DNA from: Pseudorhodoferax soli
GTDB taxonomy: Bacteria; Pseudomonadota; Gammaproteobacteria; Burkholderiales; Burkholderiaceae_C
Assembly: GCF_003337555.1 (NCBI RefSeq)
Contig: NZ_QPJK01000008.1
Span: 124,001 to 188,000, forward strand
Length of the DNA: 64,000 nt
Reading direction: 5' to 3'
Shown here: positions 1 to 8,953 of the stretch, in pieces
Layout: the number at the start of each line of letters is the position of its first letter
How positions within the stretch are numbered: the first letter of the stretch is position 1
Translations under genes and position numbers: made by a program
The notes under the pieces: model-generated
Databases searched by the model: none
The model's input: only the letters and a program-made list of their open reading frames with translations
What the model was told of the DNA's origin: nothing

Positions 1-664
1 GCAGGCCGCCGGTGGCCTGGCAGCCGCATTCGATGATGTGGCCGGCCAGGCTGCCCGAGGCCAACCTGTCGTAGTCGTCGGCCGCCCAGCCGAAGGCGTG
101 CATGAGCGCGCCCAGCGTCACGGCGCTGTCCACGCAGCGGCCCGTGATGACGACGTCGGCACCGGCCGCGAGCGCGGCCGCGATGGGCGTGGCGCCCAGG
201 TAGGCGTTGGCGCTCAGCACCTTCTCGGGCAGAGGCTCGCCGGTGAACATGTCGTGCGCGCCGGCCGTGCGCAGCGCCGGCATCTGTGCGCTCACGTCGT
301 CGCCCTCGACGACGGCGATGCGCAGCGCAACGCCCTGCGATTCGGCCAGCGCCTGCAGGGCCGCAGCGCAGCCCCTTGGGTTGATGCCACCGGCGTTGCT
401 GACCACGCGGATGCCCTGGCGCTTGACCTCGGCCAGCACGGACTTCATCGCGATGTCGACGAAGTCCGTCGCATAGCCCAGCTCCGGCTTCCTGGCCCGT
501 GCGGCGGCCAGGATGGCCATGGTGGTCTCTGCCAGGTAGTCGAATACCAGGTAGTCGAGCCGTCCGCCCAGCACGAGTTGCGGCGCCGCCACCATGCTGT
601 CGCCCCAGAAGCCGGACGCTCCGCCGATGCGGACGGTCTTGGCGGTGGTGGCGGCGGTGGTCAT
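1..664 (-). CDS. atuA: AtuA family protein (acyclic terpene utilization), 3' part cut by window edge
   Basis: The minus strand is open from an ATG at 664 to the window edge and gives about 221 residues. The start has a good Shine-Dalgarno (GACAGGAGAC). Visible family hallmarks are an N-terminal RIGGASGFWGDS, a SNAGGINPRGC stretch, GRCVDSAV, and AGHIIECGCQATGG near the cut end. These match the DUF1446/AtuA family, which is needed for growth on citronellol and geraniol in Pseudomonas; its exact reaction is unresolved. The gene is divergent from a chemoreceptor and next to carboxylase and dehydrogenase genes of the same pathway type. The C-terminal half lies outside the window, so integrity cannot be judged. 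AtuA is absent from classical leucine (liu) clusters, which favours a terpene role for the locus. Confidence 0.88.
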   Translation of the reverse strand, partial: MTTAATTAKTVRIGGASGFWGDSMVAAPQLVLGGRLDYLVFDYLAETTMAILAAARARKPELGYATDFVDIAMKSVLAEVKRQGIRVVSNAGGINPRGCAAALQALAESQGVALRIAVVEGDDVSAQMPALRTAGAHDMFTGEPLPEKVLSANAYLGATPIAAALAAGADVVITGRCVDSAVTLGALMHAFGWAADDYDRLASGSLAGHIIECGCQATGGL

Positions 665-746
665 GAGGGGTCTCCTGTCGGTGGCTACAAGCAGCTTAGC
701 CCCAAGGCCGCCGCCGCCGCTTGTGTCGAGGCGCTGGCGAAGCGCA

Positions 747-776
747 TTGCAATTTGATCGATAGGCCTCGCATAAT
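747..776 (+). promoter_or_regulatory. Sigma-70-like promoter in the atuA/chemoreceptor intergenic region
   Basis: TTGCAA at 747-752 and CATAAT at 771-776 are separated by 18 bases, in the only AT-rich part of the 665-890 gap. It would fire rightwards into the chemoreceptor at 891, with a leader of roughly 105 bases. This is a pattern match only. No flagellar sigma-28 promoter was recognised here. Confidence 0.35.
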
Positions 777-890
777 CAGCGCAAATATCGTTCAATTTTC
801 AGACAAGTAACCGCTCTCGCATACTGCCCCCGGTCCCCGCCGGGTGGCGTCCTCCAGACATCCGGCCCCGGCGTTCAGCCCGTTTCAACC

Positions 891-2468
891 ATGTTCTTCA
901 ACCGCCTGCGCGTCGCGCACAAGCTCTGGTCTTCCATGTTGCTGCTGTTGCTCGCCGTCGTGGCGCTCGGCGGCTTGACGCTCTACAACGCCGGCAAGGC
1001 GTACCGCCAGTCCCTGCTGGCCATGACGTCGGCGAATGCCCTGATCGAGCAGTCCATGCTCTGGAAGGGCCTGACCGAAGCGGCGGTCATCCGCAGCATG
1101 GCGTCGGCCATCAGCGCCGACCCTGCGGTGGGCGAGCTCTTCAAGGCCAACGTGGCCGGCGACGCCGACCGCATCGCCAAGCTGCGCGAGAGCATCACCC
1201 AACAGGCCACTGCGCCCACGGACCAGGCCCAGCTCAAGGACATCGTCGCCAAGGGCGGCGCGCTGCTGGCGGCCAGCCGCAAGGCCCGCGAACTCGGCGC
1301 CTCTGGCGACCGGGCCGCCGCGATCACACTGGTCCAGGGCGAGTACAGCGCCGCCGCGCGCGCCTACCTGGAGTCGATCGACGTGTTCGTCGAGCTGCAG
1401 CGCAAAAAGGGCGTCGATGCGGCCGCCGCGGCCGACCGCGCGCGCGAGGCCAGCGCCTCCTGGGGCGCGGCGGGCGCGGTCGTCGTGGTGTTGCTGGGCA
1501 TGCTGGTCGCGTGGTGGCTGGTGCGCTCGATCCGCCAGCCCTTGCAGGAGTCGATCCGCGTGGCCACCGCGATCGCCGAGGGCGACCTCACGCAGCGCAT
1601 CGATGCGCGCCGCTTCGACGAATTCGGCGAACTGATGCGCGCGCTGCAGCACATGAACAGCTCGCTGGCGAACATCGTGGGCAACGTGCGTTCGTCCACC
1701 GACAGCATCGCCACCGCTTCCAGCGAGATCGCGCAAGGCAACGCCGACCTGTCCAACCGCACCGAGCAGACCGCCAGCAGCCTGCAGAGCACCGCCTCGT
1801 CGATGGAGCAGCTGACCGCCACGGTGCAGCAGACGGCGGGCTCGGCCGGTACCGCCAGCCAGCTGGTGGCCTCGGCCAGCGAGGTGGCCTCGCGCGGTGG
1901 CCAGGTCGTGTCGCAGGTGGTCAGCACCATGAGCGACATCAACACCAGCAGCAAGAAGATCAGCGACATCATCGGCGTCATCGACGGCATCGCGTTCCAG
2001 ACCAACATCCTGGCACTCAACGCGGCGGTAGAAGCTGCGCGCGCGGGCGAACAGGGCCGCGGGTTCGCCGTCGTCGCCAGCGAGGTGCGCAGCCTGGCCG
2101 GCCGCTCGGCCGAGGCGGCCAAGGAGATCAAGGGCCTGATCGGCGACTCGGTGCAGAAAGTCGAGAGCGGCACCCAGCTGGTGGCCGACGCGGGCCGCAC
2201 GATGGAGGAGATCGTGCGTTCGGTGCAGCGCGTGAACGACATCATCGGCGAGATCCGCAGCGCCACATCGGAGCAGAGCCAGGGCATTTCCGGCGTCAAC
2301 CGGTCGGTCGCGGAACTGGACCAGATGACGCAGCAGAACTCCGCCCTGGTCGAGCAGAGTTCAGCGGCCGCGCAAAGCCTGCGTGAGCAGGCGCAGGGCC
2401 TGGCCGGGCTGGTGTCGGTGTTCCGGGTGGGCAGCGTGCACGACGCACGCCCGGCCTTGCCGGGCTGA
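891..2468 (+). CDS. Methyl-accepting chemotaxis protein next to the terpene locus
   Basis: 525 aa. Inner-membrane chemoreceptor that signals to CheA/CheW. TM1 is about residues 14-33, a short periplasmic four-helix-type domain spans about 34-190, TM2 is about 191-211, HAMP follows to about 264, and then a long signalling coiled coil. The hairpin tip is the invariant [19 protein letters not shown] segment followed by [14 protein letters not shown]. There is no C-terminal CheR/CheB pentapeptide (it ends in RPALPG), so adaptation would need help from other receptors. It lies between atuA and the acyl-CoA genes, which suggests the ligand may be a terpenoid or a pathway intermediate. That is inference from position only. 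The ligand domain is small, as in receptors for small organic molecules. Confidence 0.93.
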   Translation: MFFNRLRVAHKLWSSMLLLLLAVVALGGLTLYNAGKAYRQSLLAMTSANALIEQSMLWKGLTEAAVIRSMASAISADPAVGELFKANVAGDADRIAKLRESITQQATAPTDQAQLKDIVAKGGALLAASRKARELGASGDRAAAITLVQGEYSAAARAYLESIDVFVELQRKKGVDAAAAADRAREASASWGAAGAVVVVLLGMLVAWWLVRSIRQPLQESIRVATAIAEGDLTQRIDARRFDEFGELMRALQHMNSSLANIVGNVRSSTDSIATASSEIAQGNADLSNRTEQTASSLQSTASSMEQLTATVQQTAGSAGTASQLVASASEVASRGGQVVSQVVSTMSDINTSSKKISDIIGVIDGIAFQTNILALNAAVEAARAGEQGRGFAVVASEVRSLAGRSAEAAKEIKGLIGDSVQKVESGTQLVADAGRTMEEIVRSVQRVNDIIGEIRSATSEQSQGISGVNRSVAELDQMTQQNSALVEQSSAAAQSLREQAQGLAGLVSVFRVGSVHDARPALPG

Positions 2469-2495
2469 GCGGCGCTGCAAGGGGCGGCGCCAGCC

Positions 2496-2535
2496 AGTTC
2501 GCGCAAGACCGGGGCGCGTGCTGGCCGCTAGCCTT
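2496..2535 (+). promoter_or_regulatory. Promoter-like motif A upstream of acyl-CoA dehydrogenase
   Basis: AGTTCGCGCAAGACC (2496-2510), 18 bases, then TAGCCTT (2529-2535). The second block fits a TAnnnT -10 element, and the AAGACC end of the first block sits where a -35 would be. Close relatives of the same two-block motif occur at 3751, 18961 and 32659, each upstream of an acyl-CoA metabolism gene. The predicted start of transcription would be about 13 bases before the ATG at 2556. Confidence 0.45.
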
Positions 2536-2555
2536 GGCGCCTACCAGGAGGCCCC

Positions 2556-3731
2556 ATGGACTTTCTCGACGCGCCCGCGCTGCCCTTCTACTTCACGCCC
2601 GAGCACGAACAGTTCCGTGCCACGCTGCGTGGCTTCATCGCGCGCGAGATCGCGCCGCACGTGAACGCCTGGGACGAGGCCGAGACCTTCCCGCGCGAGC
2701 TGTATGCGCGGGTGGCGGCGCTCGGCGTGCAGGGCCTGGGCTATCCCGAAGAGTATGGCGGCACGCCGGCCGACATCTTCTACCAGCTCATCGTGGCCGA
2801 GGAGTTCGCCCGCTGCGGCTGTGGCGGCGTGCAGGCTTCGCTGAACTCGCACAGCATCGCCTTGCCGCCCATCTTGAAGGCCGGCAGTGCCGCCATCCGG
2901 CAGCGCGTGATCCCCCCCGTGCTGCGCGGCGAGAAGATCGCCGCCCTCGCCGTGACCGAGCCCAGCGGGGGCTCCGATGTGGCGCACCTGCGCACCACGG
3001 CCATCCGCGATGGCGGGCACTATGTGGTCGACGGCGAGAAGACCTTCATCACCTCCGGCATGCGGGCCGACTTCATCACCACGGCCGTGCGCACCGACCC
3101 CGCGGTCAAGGGCGCGGGCGGGATCTCGGTGCTGGTGGTCGATGGCGACACACCAGGCCTCACGCGCACGCCGCTGCGCAAGATGGGGTGGTGGAGCTCG
3201 GACACCGCCCACCTGCGCTTTGACGGATGCCGCGTGCCCGTGGCCAACCTCGTGGGCGAGGAGAACCATGGCTTCAAGGTGTTCATGCAGAACTTCAACA
3301 GCGAACGCCTGTTCATGGCCGCGCTGGCCTGCGGCTTCGCCGAGGTCTGCCTGCGCGAGGCCGTGGACTGGGCGCGCCAGCGCCAGATCGCGGGCAGCGC
3401 GCTGGCCGAACGCCAGGTGGTGCGCCACAAGCTGATGGACATGACCCAGCGCATCGACAGTGCCCGCACGCTGCTGTATGAGCTGGCCTGGCGCATCGAG
3501 CACCGGCATGCGCGCCCGGCCCAGCTCGTGGCCCGCGTCTGCCTGGCCAAGGTGCAGGCCACCCAGGCCATGCAGTTCTGCGCCGATCAGGCGGTGCAGC
3601 TGCTGGGCGGCATGGGCTTCATGCGCGGCACGGCCAGCGAGCGCATCTACCGCGAGGTCAAGGTCATGATGATCGGCGGCGGGTCGGAGGAGGTCATGAA
3701 GGACCTCGCGGCGCGGCAGCTGGGCCTCTGA
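2556..3731 (+). CDS. Acyl-CoA dehydrogenase, isovaleryl/citronellyl-CoA dehydrogenase type
   Basis: 391 aa, the usual length for the family. FAD-dependent alpha,beta-dehydrogenation of an acyl-CoA, passing electrons to ETF. The start has a strong AGGAGG nine bases upstream. Visible motifs are VTEPSGGSD (flavin/substrate region, about 133-141), FITSGMRAD and the C-terminal QLLGGMGFMRGT. The common EGTSE catalytic motif is absent (IGGGSEEV instead). The glutamate is at position 250 in NSERLFMA, the helix-G site used by isovaleryl- and long-chain enzymes. This suits branched substrates. It heads the right-hand gene string; the carboxyltransferase gene follows after 84 bases that include a second promoter-like motif. 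The exact substrate is not provable from sequence. Confidence 0.88.
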   Translation: MDFLDAPALPFYFTPEHEQFRATLRGFIAREIAPHVNAWDEAETFPRELYARVAALGVQGLGYPEEYGGTPADIFYQLIVAEEFARCGCGGVQASLNSHSIALPPILKAGSAAIRQRVIPPVLRGEKIAALAVTEPSGGSDVAHLRTTAIRDGGHYVVDGEKTFITSGMRADFITTAVRTDPAVKGAGGISVLVVDGDTPGLTRTPLRKMGWWSSDTAHLRFDGCRVPVANLVGEENHGFKVFMQNFNSERLFMAALACGFAEVCLREAVDWARQRQIAGSALAERQVVRHKLMDMTQRIDSARTLLYELAWRIEHRHARPAQLVARVCLAKVQATQAMQFCADQAVQLLGGMGFMRGTASERIYREVKVMMIGGGSEEVMKDLAARQLGL

Positions 3732-3750
3732 GCCCTTGTGGCCCGCAGCC

Positions 3751-3789
3751 AGTTGGCGCAAGACCGCCTTCGGGCCGCTGCCTAAGCTC
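3751..3789 (+). promoter_or_regulatory. Promoter-like motif B upstream of carboxyltransferase
   Basis: AGTTGGCGCAAGACC (3751-3765), 17 bases, then TAAGCTC (3783-3789). Same architecture as the elements at 2496, 18961 and 32659. It lies in the 84-base gap before the carboxyltransferase start at 3816, so that gene may have its own promoter as well as readthrough from the gene before it. Confidence 0.45.
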
Positions 3790-3815
3790 TTGGCCACACC
3801 CGAGCCAACAGCACC

Positions 3816-5438
3816 ATGAGCACCATCGAGTCCACCATCTTTCCCGGCAGCGACGCCTTCGAAGCCAACCGTGCCGGCATGCTGGCCCTGCTCGAACGCG
3901 TGGACGGCTACGTACAGCGCAGCGTCGCCACCTCGGGCAAGTCGCGTGAGCGTTTCGAGAAACGGGGCCAGTTGCTGCCACGCGAACGCCTGGCGCTGCT
4001 GCTGGACCCCGGCACGCCGTTCCTGGAAATCGGCGCGCTGGCCGGCCTCGGCCTGGACAACCCCGATCTGGAGAAGAGCGTGCCCGGCGGCGGCGTGATC
4101 GGCGGCATCGGCTGGGTGTCGGGTGTGCGCGTGATGGTCAACGCCTCGGACTCGGGCATCGACGCCGGTGCGCTGCAGCCCATGGGCATCCCCAAGCAGC
4201 TGCGCCTGCAGGAGCTGGCCCTGGAGAACAAGCTGCCCTATGTGCAGCTGGTCGAGAGCGCCGGCGCCAACCTCATGACCTACCAGGTCGAGGAGTTCGT
4301 CACCGGCGGCAACCTGTTCCGCAACATCGCGCGCATCTCTGCCGCAGGGCTGCCGGTGGTCACCGTCACCCACGGCTCGTCCACGGCGGGCGGCGCCTAC
4401 CAGACCGGCCTGTCGGACTACATCGTCATGGTGCGCGGCCGCTCGCGCGCCTTCCTGGCCGGCCCGCCGCTGCTCAAAGCCGCCACCGGCGAGATCGCGA
4501 CGGAAGAGGAGCTGGGCGGCGCCGAGATGCACACCACCATCTCGGGCCTGGGCGATTACCTGGCCGAGGACGACCGCGACGCGATCCGCCTGGCGCGCGA
4601 GATCCTGGCCGGCATCGACTGGCAGCGCGGCATGCCGGCCGAGCCCGCGCGCAGCTTCAAGCCGCCGCGCTACGAGGCCGAGGAGTTGCTGGGCATCATG
4701 CCCATGGACCACAAGCGCCCGGTGGACATGAAGCAGGTCGTCGCGCGCATCGCTGACGATTCCGAGTTCCTGGAGTTCGGCGCCAACTACGGCAGCGCCA
4801 CCGTGGTCGGCCACATCAAGGTCGAGGGCATGCCGCTGGGCGTCGTCACCAACAACGGCCCGATCGACCCGGCCGGCGCGAGCAAGGCCACGCACTTCAT
4901 CCAGGCCTGCTGCCAGAGCCGCACGCCGATCCTGTACCTCAACAACACGACGGGCTTCATGGTGGGCAAGTCGTACGAGGAGGCCGGCATCATCAAGCAC
5001 GGCTCCAAGATGATCCAGGCCGTGACCAACGCCACCGTGCCGCAGATCACCATCTACTGCGGCGCCTCGTTCGGCGCCGGCAACTATGGCATGTGTGGCC
5101 GCGGTTTCCACCCGCGCTTCTGCTTCTCCTGGCCGAATGCCAAGACCGCCGTGATGGGCGGCGAGCAGGCGGCGCAGACCATGGTCAACGTGACCGAGGC
5201 CGCGATGAAGCGCAAGGGCGGCGAGGTCGACCGCGCCAAGCTGGCCGAGATGGAGCGCCGCATCATCGATCGCTTCGACAGCCAGATGAGCGTGTTCACC
5301 ACCAGCGCGCGCATGCTGGACGATGCCGTGATCGACCCGCGCGACACGCGCGAGGTGCTGGCCCGTGTGCTGTCGATCTGCCGCGATGCCGCGCTGCGCC
5401 AGCCGCAGCCGATGCAGTTTTCCGTAGCCCGTCCCTGA
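3816..5438 (+). CDS. atuC: Acyl-CoA carboxylase carboxyltransferase (beta) subunit, geranyl-CoA carboxylase-like
   Basis: 540 aa, family-typical length. Transfers CO2 from carboxybiotin to the gamma carbon of an enoyl-CoA; partner of the biotin subunit at 6957. The N-terminal carboxyltransferase half carries LLPRERLALLLDPGTPFLE and the oxyanion segment HGSSTAGGAYQTGLSDY. The C-terminal half has NNGPIDPAGASKATHFIQ and LNNTTGFMVG. The Shine-Dalgarno is weak, but the start fits family N termini. Geranyl-CoA carboxylase (AtuC) and methylcrotonyl-CoA carboxylase beta (LiuB) are close relatives. AtuA nearby, and no HMG-CoA lyase gene in the window, favour AtuC. The call of the reaction class is firm and the substrate call is moderate. 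Confidence 0.85.
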   Translation: MSTIESTIFPGSDAFEANRAGMLALLERVDGYVQRSVATSGKSRERFEKRGQLLPRERLALLLDPGTPFLEIGALAGLGLDNPDLEKSVPGGGVIGGIGWVSGVRVMVNASDSGIDAGALQPMGIPKQLRLQELALENKLPYVQLVESAGANLMTYQVEEFVTGGNLFRNIARISAAGLPVVTVTHGSSTAGGAYQTGLSDYIVMVRGRSRAFLAGPPLLKAATGEIATEEELGGAEMHTTISGLGDYLAEDDRDAIRLAREILAGIDWQRGMPAEPARSFKPPRYEAEELLGIMPMDHKRPVDMKQVVARIADDSEFLEFGANYGSATVVGHIKVEGMPLGVVTNNGPIDPAGASKATHFIQACCQSRTPILYLNNTTGFMVGKSYEEAGIIKHGSKMIQAVTNATVPQITIYCGASFGAGNYGMCGRGFHPRFCFSWPNAKTAVMGGEQAAQTMVNVTEAAMKRKGGEVDRAKLAEMERRIIDRFDSQMSVFTTSARMLDDAVIDPRDTREVLARVLSICRDAALRQPQPMQFSVARP

Positions 5439-5450
5439 AGGACCCCAGCG

Positions 5451-6605
5451 ATGCAACTGACGCCCGAACACGAGAGCGTGCGCGACACGCTGGTCCGCTT
5501 CATCGACAAGGAGGTCAATCCGTTCGTCGACGAATGGGAGCGCGCTGAAATCTTCCCCGCCCACCAGGTCTTCGGCCGCCTGGGCGCGCTCGGCATGCTG
5601 GGCCTGACCAAGCCTGCCGAAAACGGCGGCGCCGGCCTGGACTACTCCTACGGCGCCGTGATGGCCGAGGCCCTGGCCCACATGCACTGCGGTGGCATCC
5701 CCATGGCCATCGGCGTGCAGACCGACATGGCCACGCCGGCGCTCGCCCACCGCGGCAGCCGGGAGCTGCGCGACGAGTTCCTCGCGCCCGCCATCTCCGG
5801 CGAGTACGTGGCCTGCCTGGGCGTCTCCGAAGTCGGCAGCGGCTCGGACGTGGCCTCGGTCAAGACCACCGCGCGCAAGGAGGGCGGCGACTACGTCATC
5901 GACGGCGGCAAGATGTGGACCACCAACGGCACGCAGGCCGACTTCTGCGTGGTGCTGGCCAACACCTCGGAAGGCGCCTCGCACAAGAACAAGTCGCTGA
6001 TCGTCGTGCCGATGAAAACGCCCGGCGTGAGCGTGGCGCGCAAGCTCCGCAAGATGGGCATGCACGCGTCTGACACGGCGCAGCTGCACTTCGACGGCGT
6101 GCGCGTGCCGCAGCGCTACCGGATCGGCGAGGAGGGCATGGGCTTCATCTACCAGATGGAGCAGTTCCAGATCGAGCGTCTGTGGGGCGCACTCAACTGC
6201 GGTGCCATGGCCCAGCGCGCCATCGACACCACCGTCGCCTACACACGCGAGCGCCGCGCCTTCGGCCGCTCCATCCTGGACAACCAGTGGGTGCACTTCA
6301 AGCTGGCCGAACTGCAGACCGAGGTGGCGGCCTTGCGCGCGCTGAGCTGGCAGGGCGTGCAGCAGGTCGTGGCCGGCCAGGACGCCACGCGCACCGCCAC
6401 CATGGCCAAGCTCAAGGCCGGCCGCGTGATCCGCGAGGTGGCCGACGGCTGCCTGCAGTTCTGGGGCGGCATGGGCTACATGGACGAAACGCCGATCTCG
6501 CGCATCTTCCGCGACGGGCGGTTGACGTCCATTGGCGGTGGGGCGGACGAGGTGATGCTGCAGATCTTGTCGAAGTTCATGGGCACGTTCCCGACGGGGC
6601 ATTGA
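5451..6605 (+). CDS. atuD: Acyl-CoA dehydrogenase, citronellyl-CoA dehydrogenase-like
   Basis: 384 aa. The start is eight bases after an AAGGA that overlaps the stop of the preceding carboxyltransferase gene, so the two are translated as a unit. Motifs: GVSEVGSGSDVASVKTT (about 124-140), MWTTNGTQADF, and ERRAFGRSI. The usual EGTSE glutamate is missing (IGGGADEVM). The catalytic base is most likely Glu242 in QIERLWGA, as in isovaleryl-CoA dehydrogenase. In the Atu pathway this enzyme oxidises citronellyl-CoA to geranyl-CoA, the substrate of the carboxylase encoded on either side. A second dehydrogenase at 2556 could share the role or act on a shorter branched intermediate. Confidence 0.82.
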   Translation: MQLTPEHESVRDTLVRFIDKEVNPFVDEWERAEIFPAHQVFGRLGALGMLGLTKPAENGGAGLDYSYGAVMAEALAHMHCGGIPMAIGVQTDMATPALAHRGSRELRDEFLAPAISGEYVACLGVSEVGSGSDVASVKTTARKEGGDYVIDGGKMWTTNGTQADFCVVLANTSEGASHKNKSLIVVPMKTPGVSVARKLRKMGMHASDTAQLHFDGVRVPQRYRIGEEGMGFIYQMEQFQIERLWGALNCGAMAQRAIDTTVAYTRERRAFGRSILDNQWVHFKLAELQTEVAALRALSWQGVQQVVAGQDATRTATMAKLKAGRVIREVADGCLQFWGGMGYMDETPISRIFRDGRLTSIGGGADEVMLQILSKFMGTFPTGH

Positions 6606-6654
6606 CATGCCGTTGCACGCATTCCTGCTGGCCGCGGCGCGGGACCCCGCCGAC

Positions 6655-6739
6655 GGCATGCCCTGTTCCGCGAATGTCCCCCGCCCCGGGCCGCAGGCGG
6701 CCCGGGGCTCCTCCTTTATTTCGCTGCACAGGGCATGCC
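6655..6739. repeat. Palindromic element, copy 1 of an inverted pair
   Basis: An 85-bp hairpin-forming element. The outer stem is GGCATGCCCTGT (6655-6666) pairing with ACAGGGCATGCC (6728-6739). The core contains a second stem, GCCCCGGGCC / GGCCCGGGGC, around a GCAGGC loop, flanked by CTCCTCCTTTATT. The core (6666-6728) recurs in inverted orientation at 6820-6880 with only a few differences. It lies between atuD and the biotin carboxylase gene and contains no recognisable gene. Confidence 0.8.
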
Positions 6740-6806
6740 ATCGACGTGGTCTATCAGCCTCGCGTCGCATGTGCCAGCACGACGAGGCGTCTCCAAGGTC
6801 GAGGGT

Positions 6807-6893
6807 ACCGGGTGGCTCCTGCAGCGAAATAAAGGAGGAGCCGGGGCTGCCTGCGGCCCTGGCGGGGGACATTCGCGGAAGGAGCCACCCGGT
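6807..6893. repeat. Palindromic element, copy 2 of an inverted pair
   Basis: An 87-bp element in opposite orientation to copy 1. The outer stem is ACCGGGTGGCTCCT (6807-6820) with AGGAGCCACCCGGT (6880-6893). The core 6820-6880 is nearly the reverse complement of 6666-6728. The outer stems of the two copies have different sequences, yet each pairs perfectly within its own copy. The two cores together could also form one long 60-bp stem with a 91-base loop. Possible roles are a REP/BIME-like repeat, a MITE remnant or an mRNA processing and stability signal between two operon genes. Confidence 0.8.
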
Positions 6894-6956
6894 GGCCTCG
6901 GCCGAAGCGCCACCCCTGCACGCGACCCCAGCAGCCCAGCGCCACGCACAACCGAC

Positions 6957-8933
6957 ATGACCACCCCCACCACCCCTTTCCGCAAGATCCTGATCGCCAA
7001 CCGCGGCGAGATCGCGCTGCGCATCATCCGCACGGCGCGCGCGCTCGGCTACCGCACGGTGGCCGTGTACTCGACGGCCGACGCTTGTGCGCGCCACGTG
7101 CGCGAGGCCGACCAGGCCGTCTGCATCGGCGATCCCTTGCCCGCACAGTCGTACCTGCGCATCCCCGCCATCGTCGAGGCGGCCCGCCTTGCCGGCGCCG
7201 ATGCAGTGCACCCGGGCTACGGCTTCCTGGCCGAAAACGAAGACTTCGCCCAGGCCTGCAAGGACGCCGGACTGGTCTTCATCGGCCCGTCGGCGGAGGC
7301 CATCCGTTCCATGGGCCACAAGGCCGGTGCCAAGGCCTTGATGATCGAGGCTGGCGTCCCCTGCATCCCCGGTTACCAAGGCGAGGACCAGGGCGAGGAA
7401 CGCATGGCGCAAGAGGCCGCGCGCATCGGCTTCCCGGTCATGATCAAGGCCACGGCCGGCGGCGGTGGGCGTGGCATGCGGCTGGCGCTTTCGGCCAAGG
7501 AGTTCCCCGAACTGCTGCGCAGCGCGCGCTCGGAAGCGCAGAGCGCCTTCGGCGATCCGGAGGTGATCCTCGAGCGCGCCATCGTCGAGCCGCGCCACAT
7601 CGAGATCCAGGTCTTCGCCGACCGGCACGGCCACGCCATCCACCTGGGCGAGCGCGACTGCTCGGTGCAGCGCCGCCACCAGAAGCTGGTGGAAGAGGCA
7701 CCATCGCCAGCCGTGACCGCCGAGTTGCGCGCGCGCATGGGCGCCGTGGCCGTGCGGGCCGTGCAGGCGATCCGCTACGAAGGCGCCGGCACGCTGGAGT
7801 TTTTGCTCGACCGCGAAGGCAACTTCTACTTCATGGAGATGAACACGCGGCTGCAGGTCGAGCATCCAGTGACCGAGGCCGTCACCGGCCTCGACCTGGT
7901 GGCGCTGCAACTGCGCGTGGCCGCCGGCGAGGCGCTGCCGCTCACGCAGGAGCACGTGCGCTTCTCGGGCCATGCCATCGAGGTGCGCCTGTGCGCCGAG
8001 GATGCGGACAAGGGCTTCATGCCCCAGAGCGGCACCATGGCGCTGTGGCAGATGCCCGGCGCGCTGCGCGTGGAGCATGCGCTGGAGCCGGGCGCCGAGA
8101 TTCCCCCGTTCTACGACTCGATGATCGCCAAGCTCATCGCGCACGGCGATACGCGCGAGTCCGCGCGCCGCCAGCTGTTGTCGGGGCTGGAGGATGCCGT
8201 GGCGCTGGGCGTCACCACCAACCAGGCCTTCCTGCAGCGCTGCCTGGCGCATCCGGTGTTCGCGGCCGGCGGCGCCACCACGGCCTTCATCGCGCAGCAC
8301 CAGGAGGCGCTGCTGATGCAGGACGCTGCCTTGCACGCCCGCGCTGCGGCCATCGCCGCCGTGCTGCTGGACGAGACCACGGGCGCGCAGCGTGCGCCCT
8401 CGGCGCAGCGCATGACGCACCGCCTGCCGACCGGCCTGCGCTTCGAGCTCCACGGCCAGGCCGTCGGCGCGCGGCTGACGCAGCCCAGCCGCCACCGCTA
8501 CCAGGTCGAGATCGGCGAAGCCCGCCACGACGTGGTGCTGGACGAACTCGGCGCAGGCACCGCGCGTTTCACCTGCGGCGGCCTGGCCGAACGCGTGGTG
8601 TTCCACCGCGATGGCGCCAGCCTGCTGTTGCTCCTGCGCGGCCAGCCGCTGCGCGTGCTGGACCAGACCCGCGCGGTGGCGCAGCGCCAGGGCGAGCAGG
8701 GCGGTGACGGCAAGCTGCGCGCCTCCATGAATGGCCGCGTGGTGGCCGTGTTGGCCGCCGTGGGCGACGTGGTGCAGGCGGGCCAGCCGGTGGTGACATT
8801 GGAGGCCATGAAGATGGAACACATCCACGCCGCGCCCTGCAGCGGCCGGTTGGTGGCGCTGCACGTGAAGACAGGCGACCAGGTCGCCTCCCAGCGCGTG
8901 GTCGCCGAGATCGAAGCTGCGGCCACCGCCTGA
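6957..8933 (+). CDS. atuF: Acyl-CoA carboxylase biotin-containing alpha subunit, geranyl-CoA carboxylase-like
   Basis: 658 aa. ATP-dependent carboxylation of biotin. The ATG at 6957 is chosen because the protein then begins with the conserved KILIANRGEIALRII; upstream in-frame codons read through the repeat element. Domains: biotin carboxylase about 8-450, with ATP-grasp glycine loop MIKATAGGGGRGMRL and EMNTRLQVEHPVTE; a middle linker domain; and a biotinyl domain at about 590-658 with EAMKMEH, where Lys619 is the biotin site. It pairs with the carboxyltransferase at 3816. Methylcrotonyl-CoA carboxylase alpha (LiuD) is the alternative. The Shine-Dalgarno is weak, and the 350-base gap before it holds the hairpin pair. 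Confidence 0.85.
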   Translation: MTTPTTPFRKILIANRGEIALRIIRTARALGYRTVAVYSTADACARHVREADQAVCIGDPLPAQSYLRIPAIVEAARLAGADAVHPGYGFLAENEDFAQACKDAGLVFIGPSAEAIRSMGHKAGAKALMIEAGVPCIPGYQGEDQGEERMAQEAARIGFPVMIKATAGGGGRGMRLALSAKEFPELLRSARSEAQSAFGDPEVILERAIVEPRHIEIQVFADRHGHAIHLGERDCSVQRRHQKLVEEAPSPAVTAELRARMGAVAVRAVQAIRYEGAGTLEFLLDREGNFYFMEMNTRLQVEHPVTEAVTGLDLVALQLRVAAGEALPLTQEHVRFSGHAIEVRLCAEDADKGFMPQSGTMALWQMPGALRVEHALEPGAEIPPFYDSMIAKLIAHGDTRESARRQLLSGLEDAVALGVTTNQAFLQRCLAHPVFAAGGATTAFIAQHQEALLMQDAALHARAAAIAAVLLDETTGAQRAPSAQRMTHRLPTGLRFELHGQAVGARLTQPSRHRYQVEIGEARHDVVLDELGAGTARFTCGGLAERVVFHRDGASLLLLLRGQPLRVLDQTRAVAQRQGEQGGDGKLRASMNGRVVAVLAAVGDVVQAGQPVVTLEAMKMEHIHAAPCSGRLVALHVKTGDQVASQRVVAEIEAAATA

Positions 8934-8953
8934 GCCACCGACAGGAGAAGCAC

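Noticed and set aside
38-757. A 239-codon plus-strand frame at the left edge
   Set aside because: Antisense to the partial AtuA gene, whose translation carries the family motifs and has a ribosome site.
6607-6960. A 117-codon frame in the gap before the biotin carboxylase gene
   Set aside because: Its sequence is made of the two hairpin elements; no ribosome site and no similarity to a known family.
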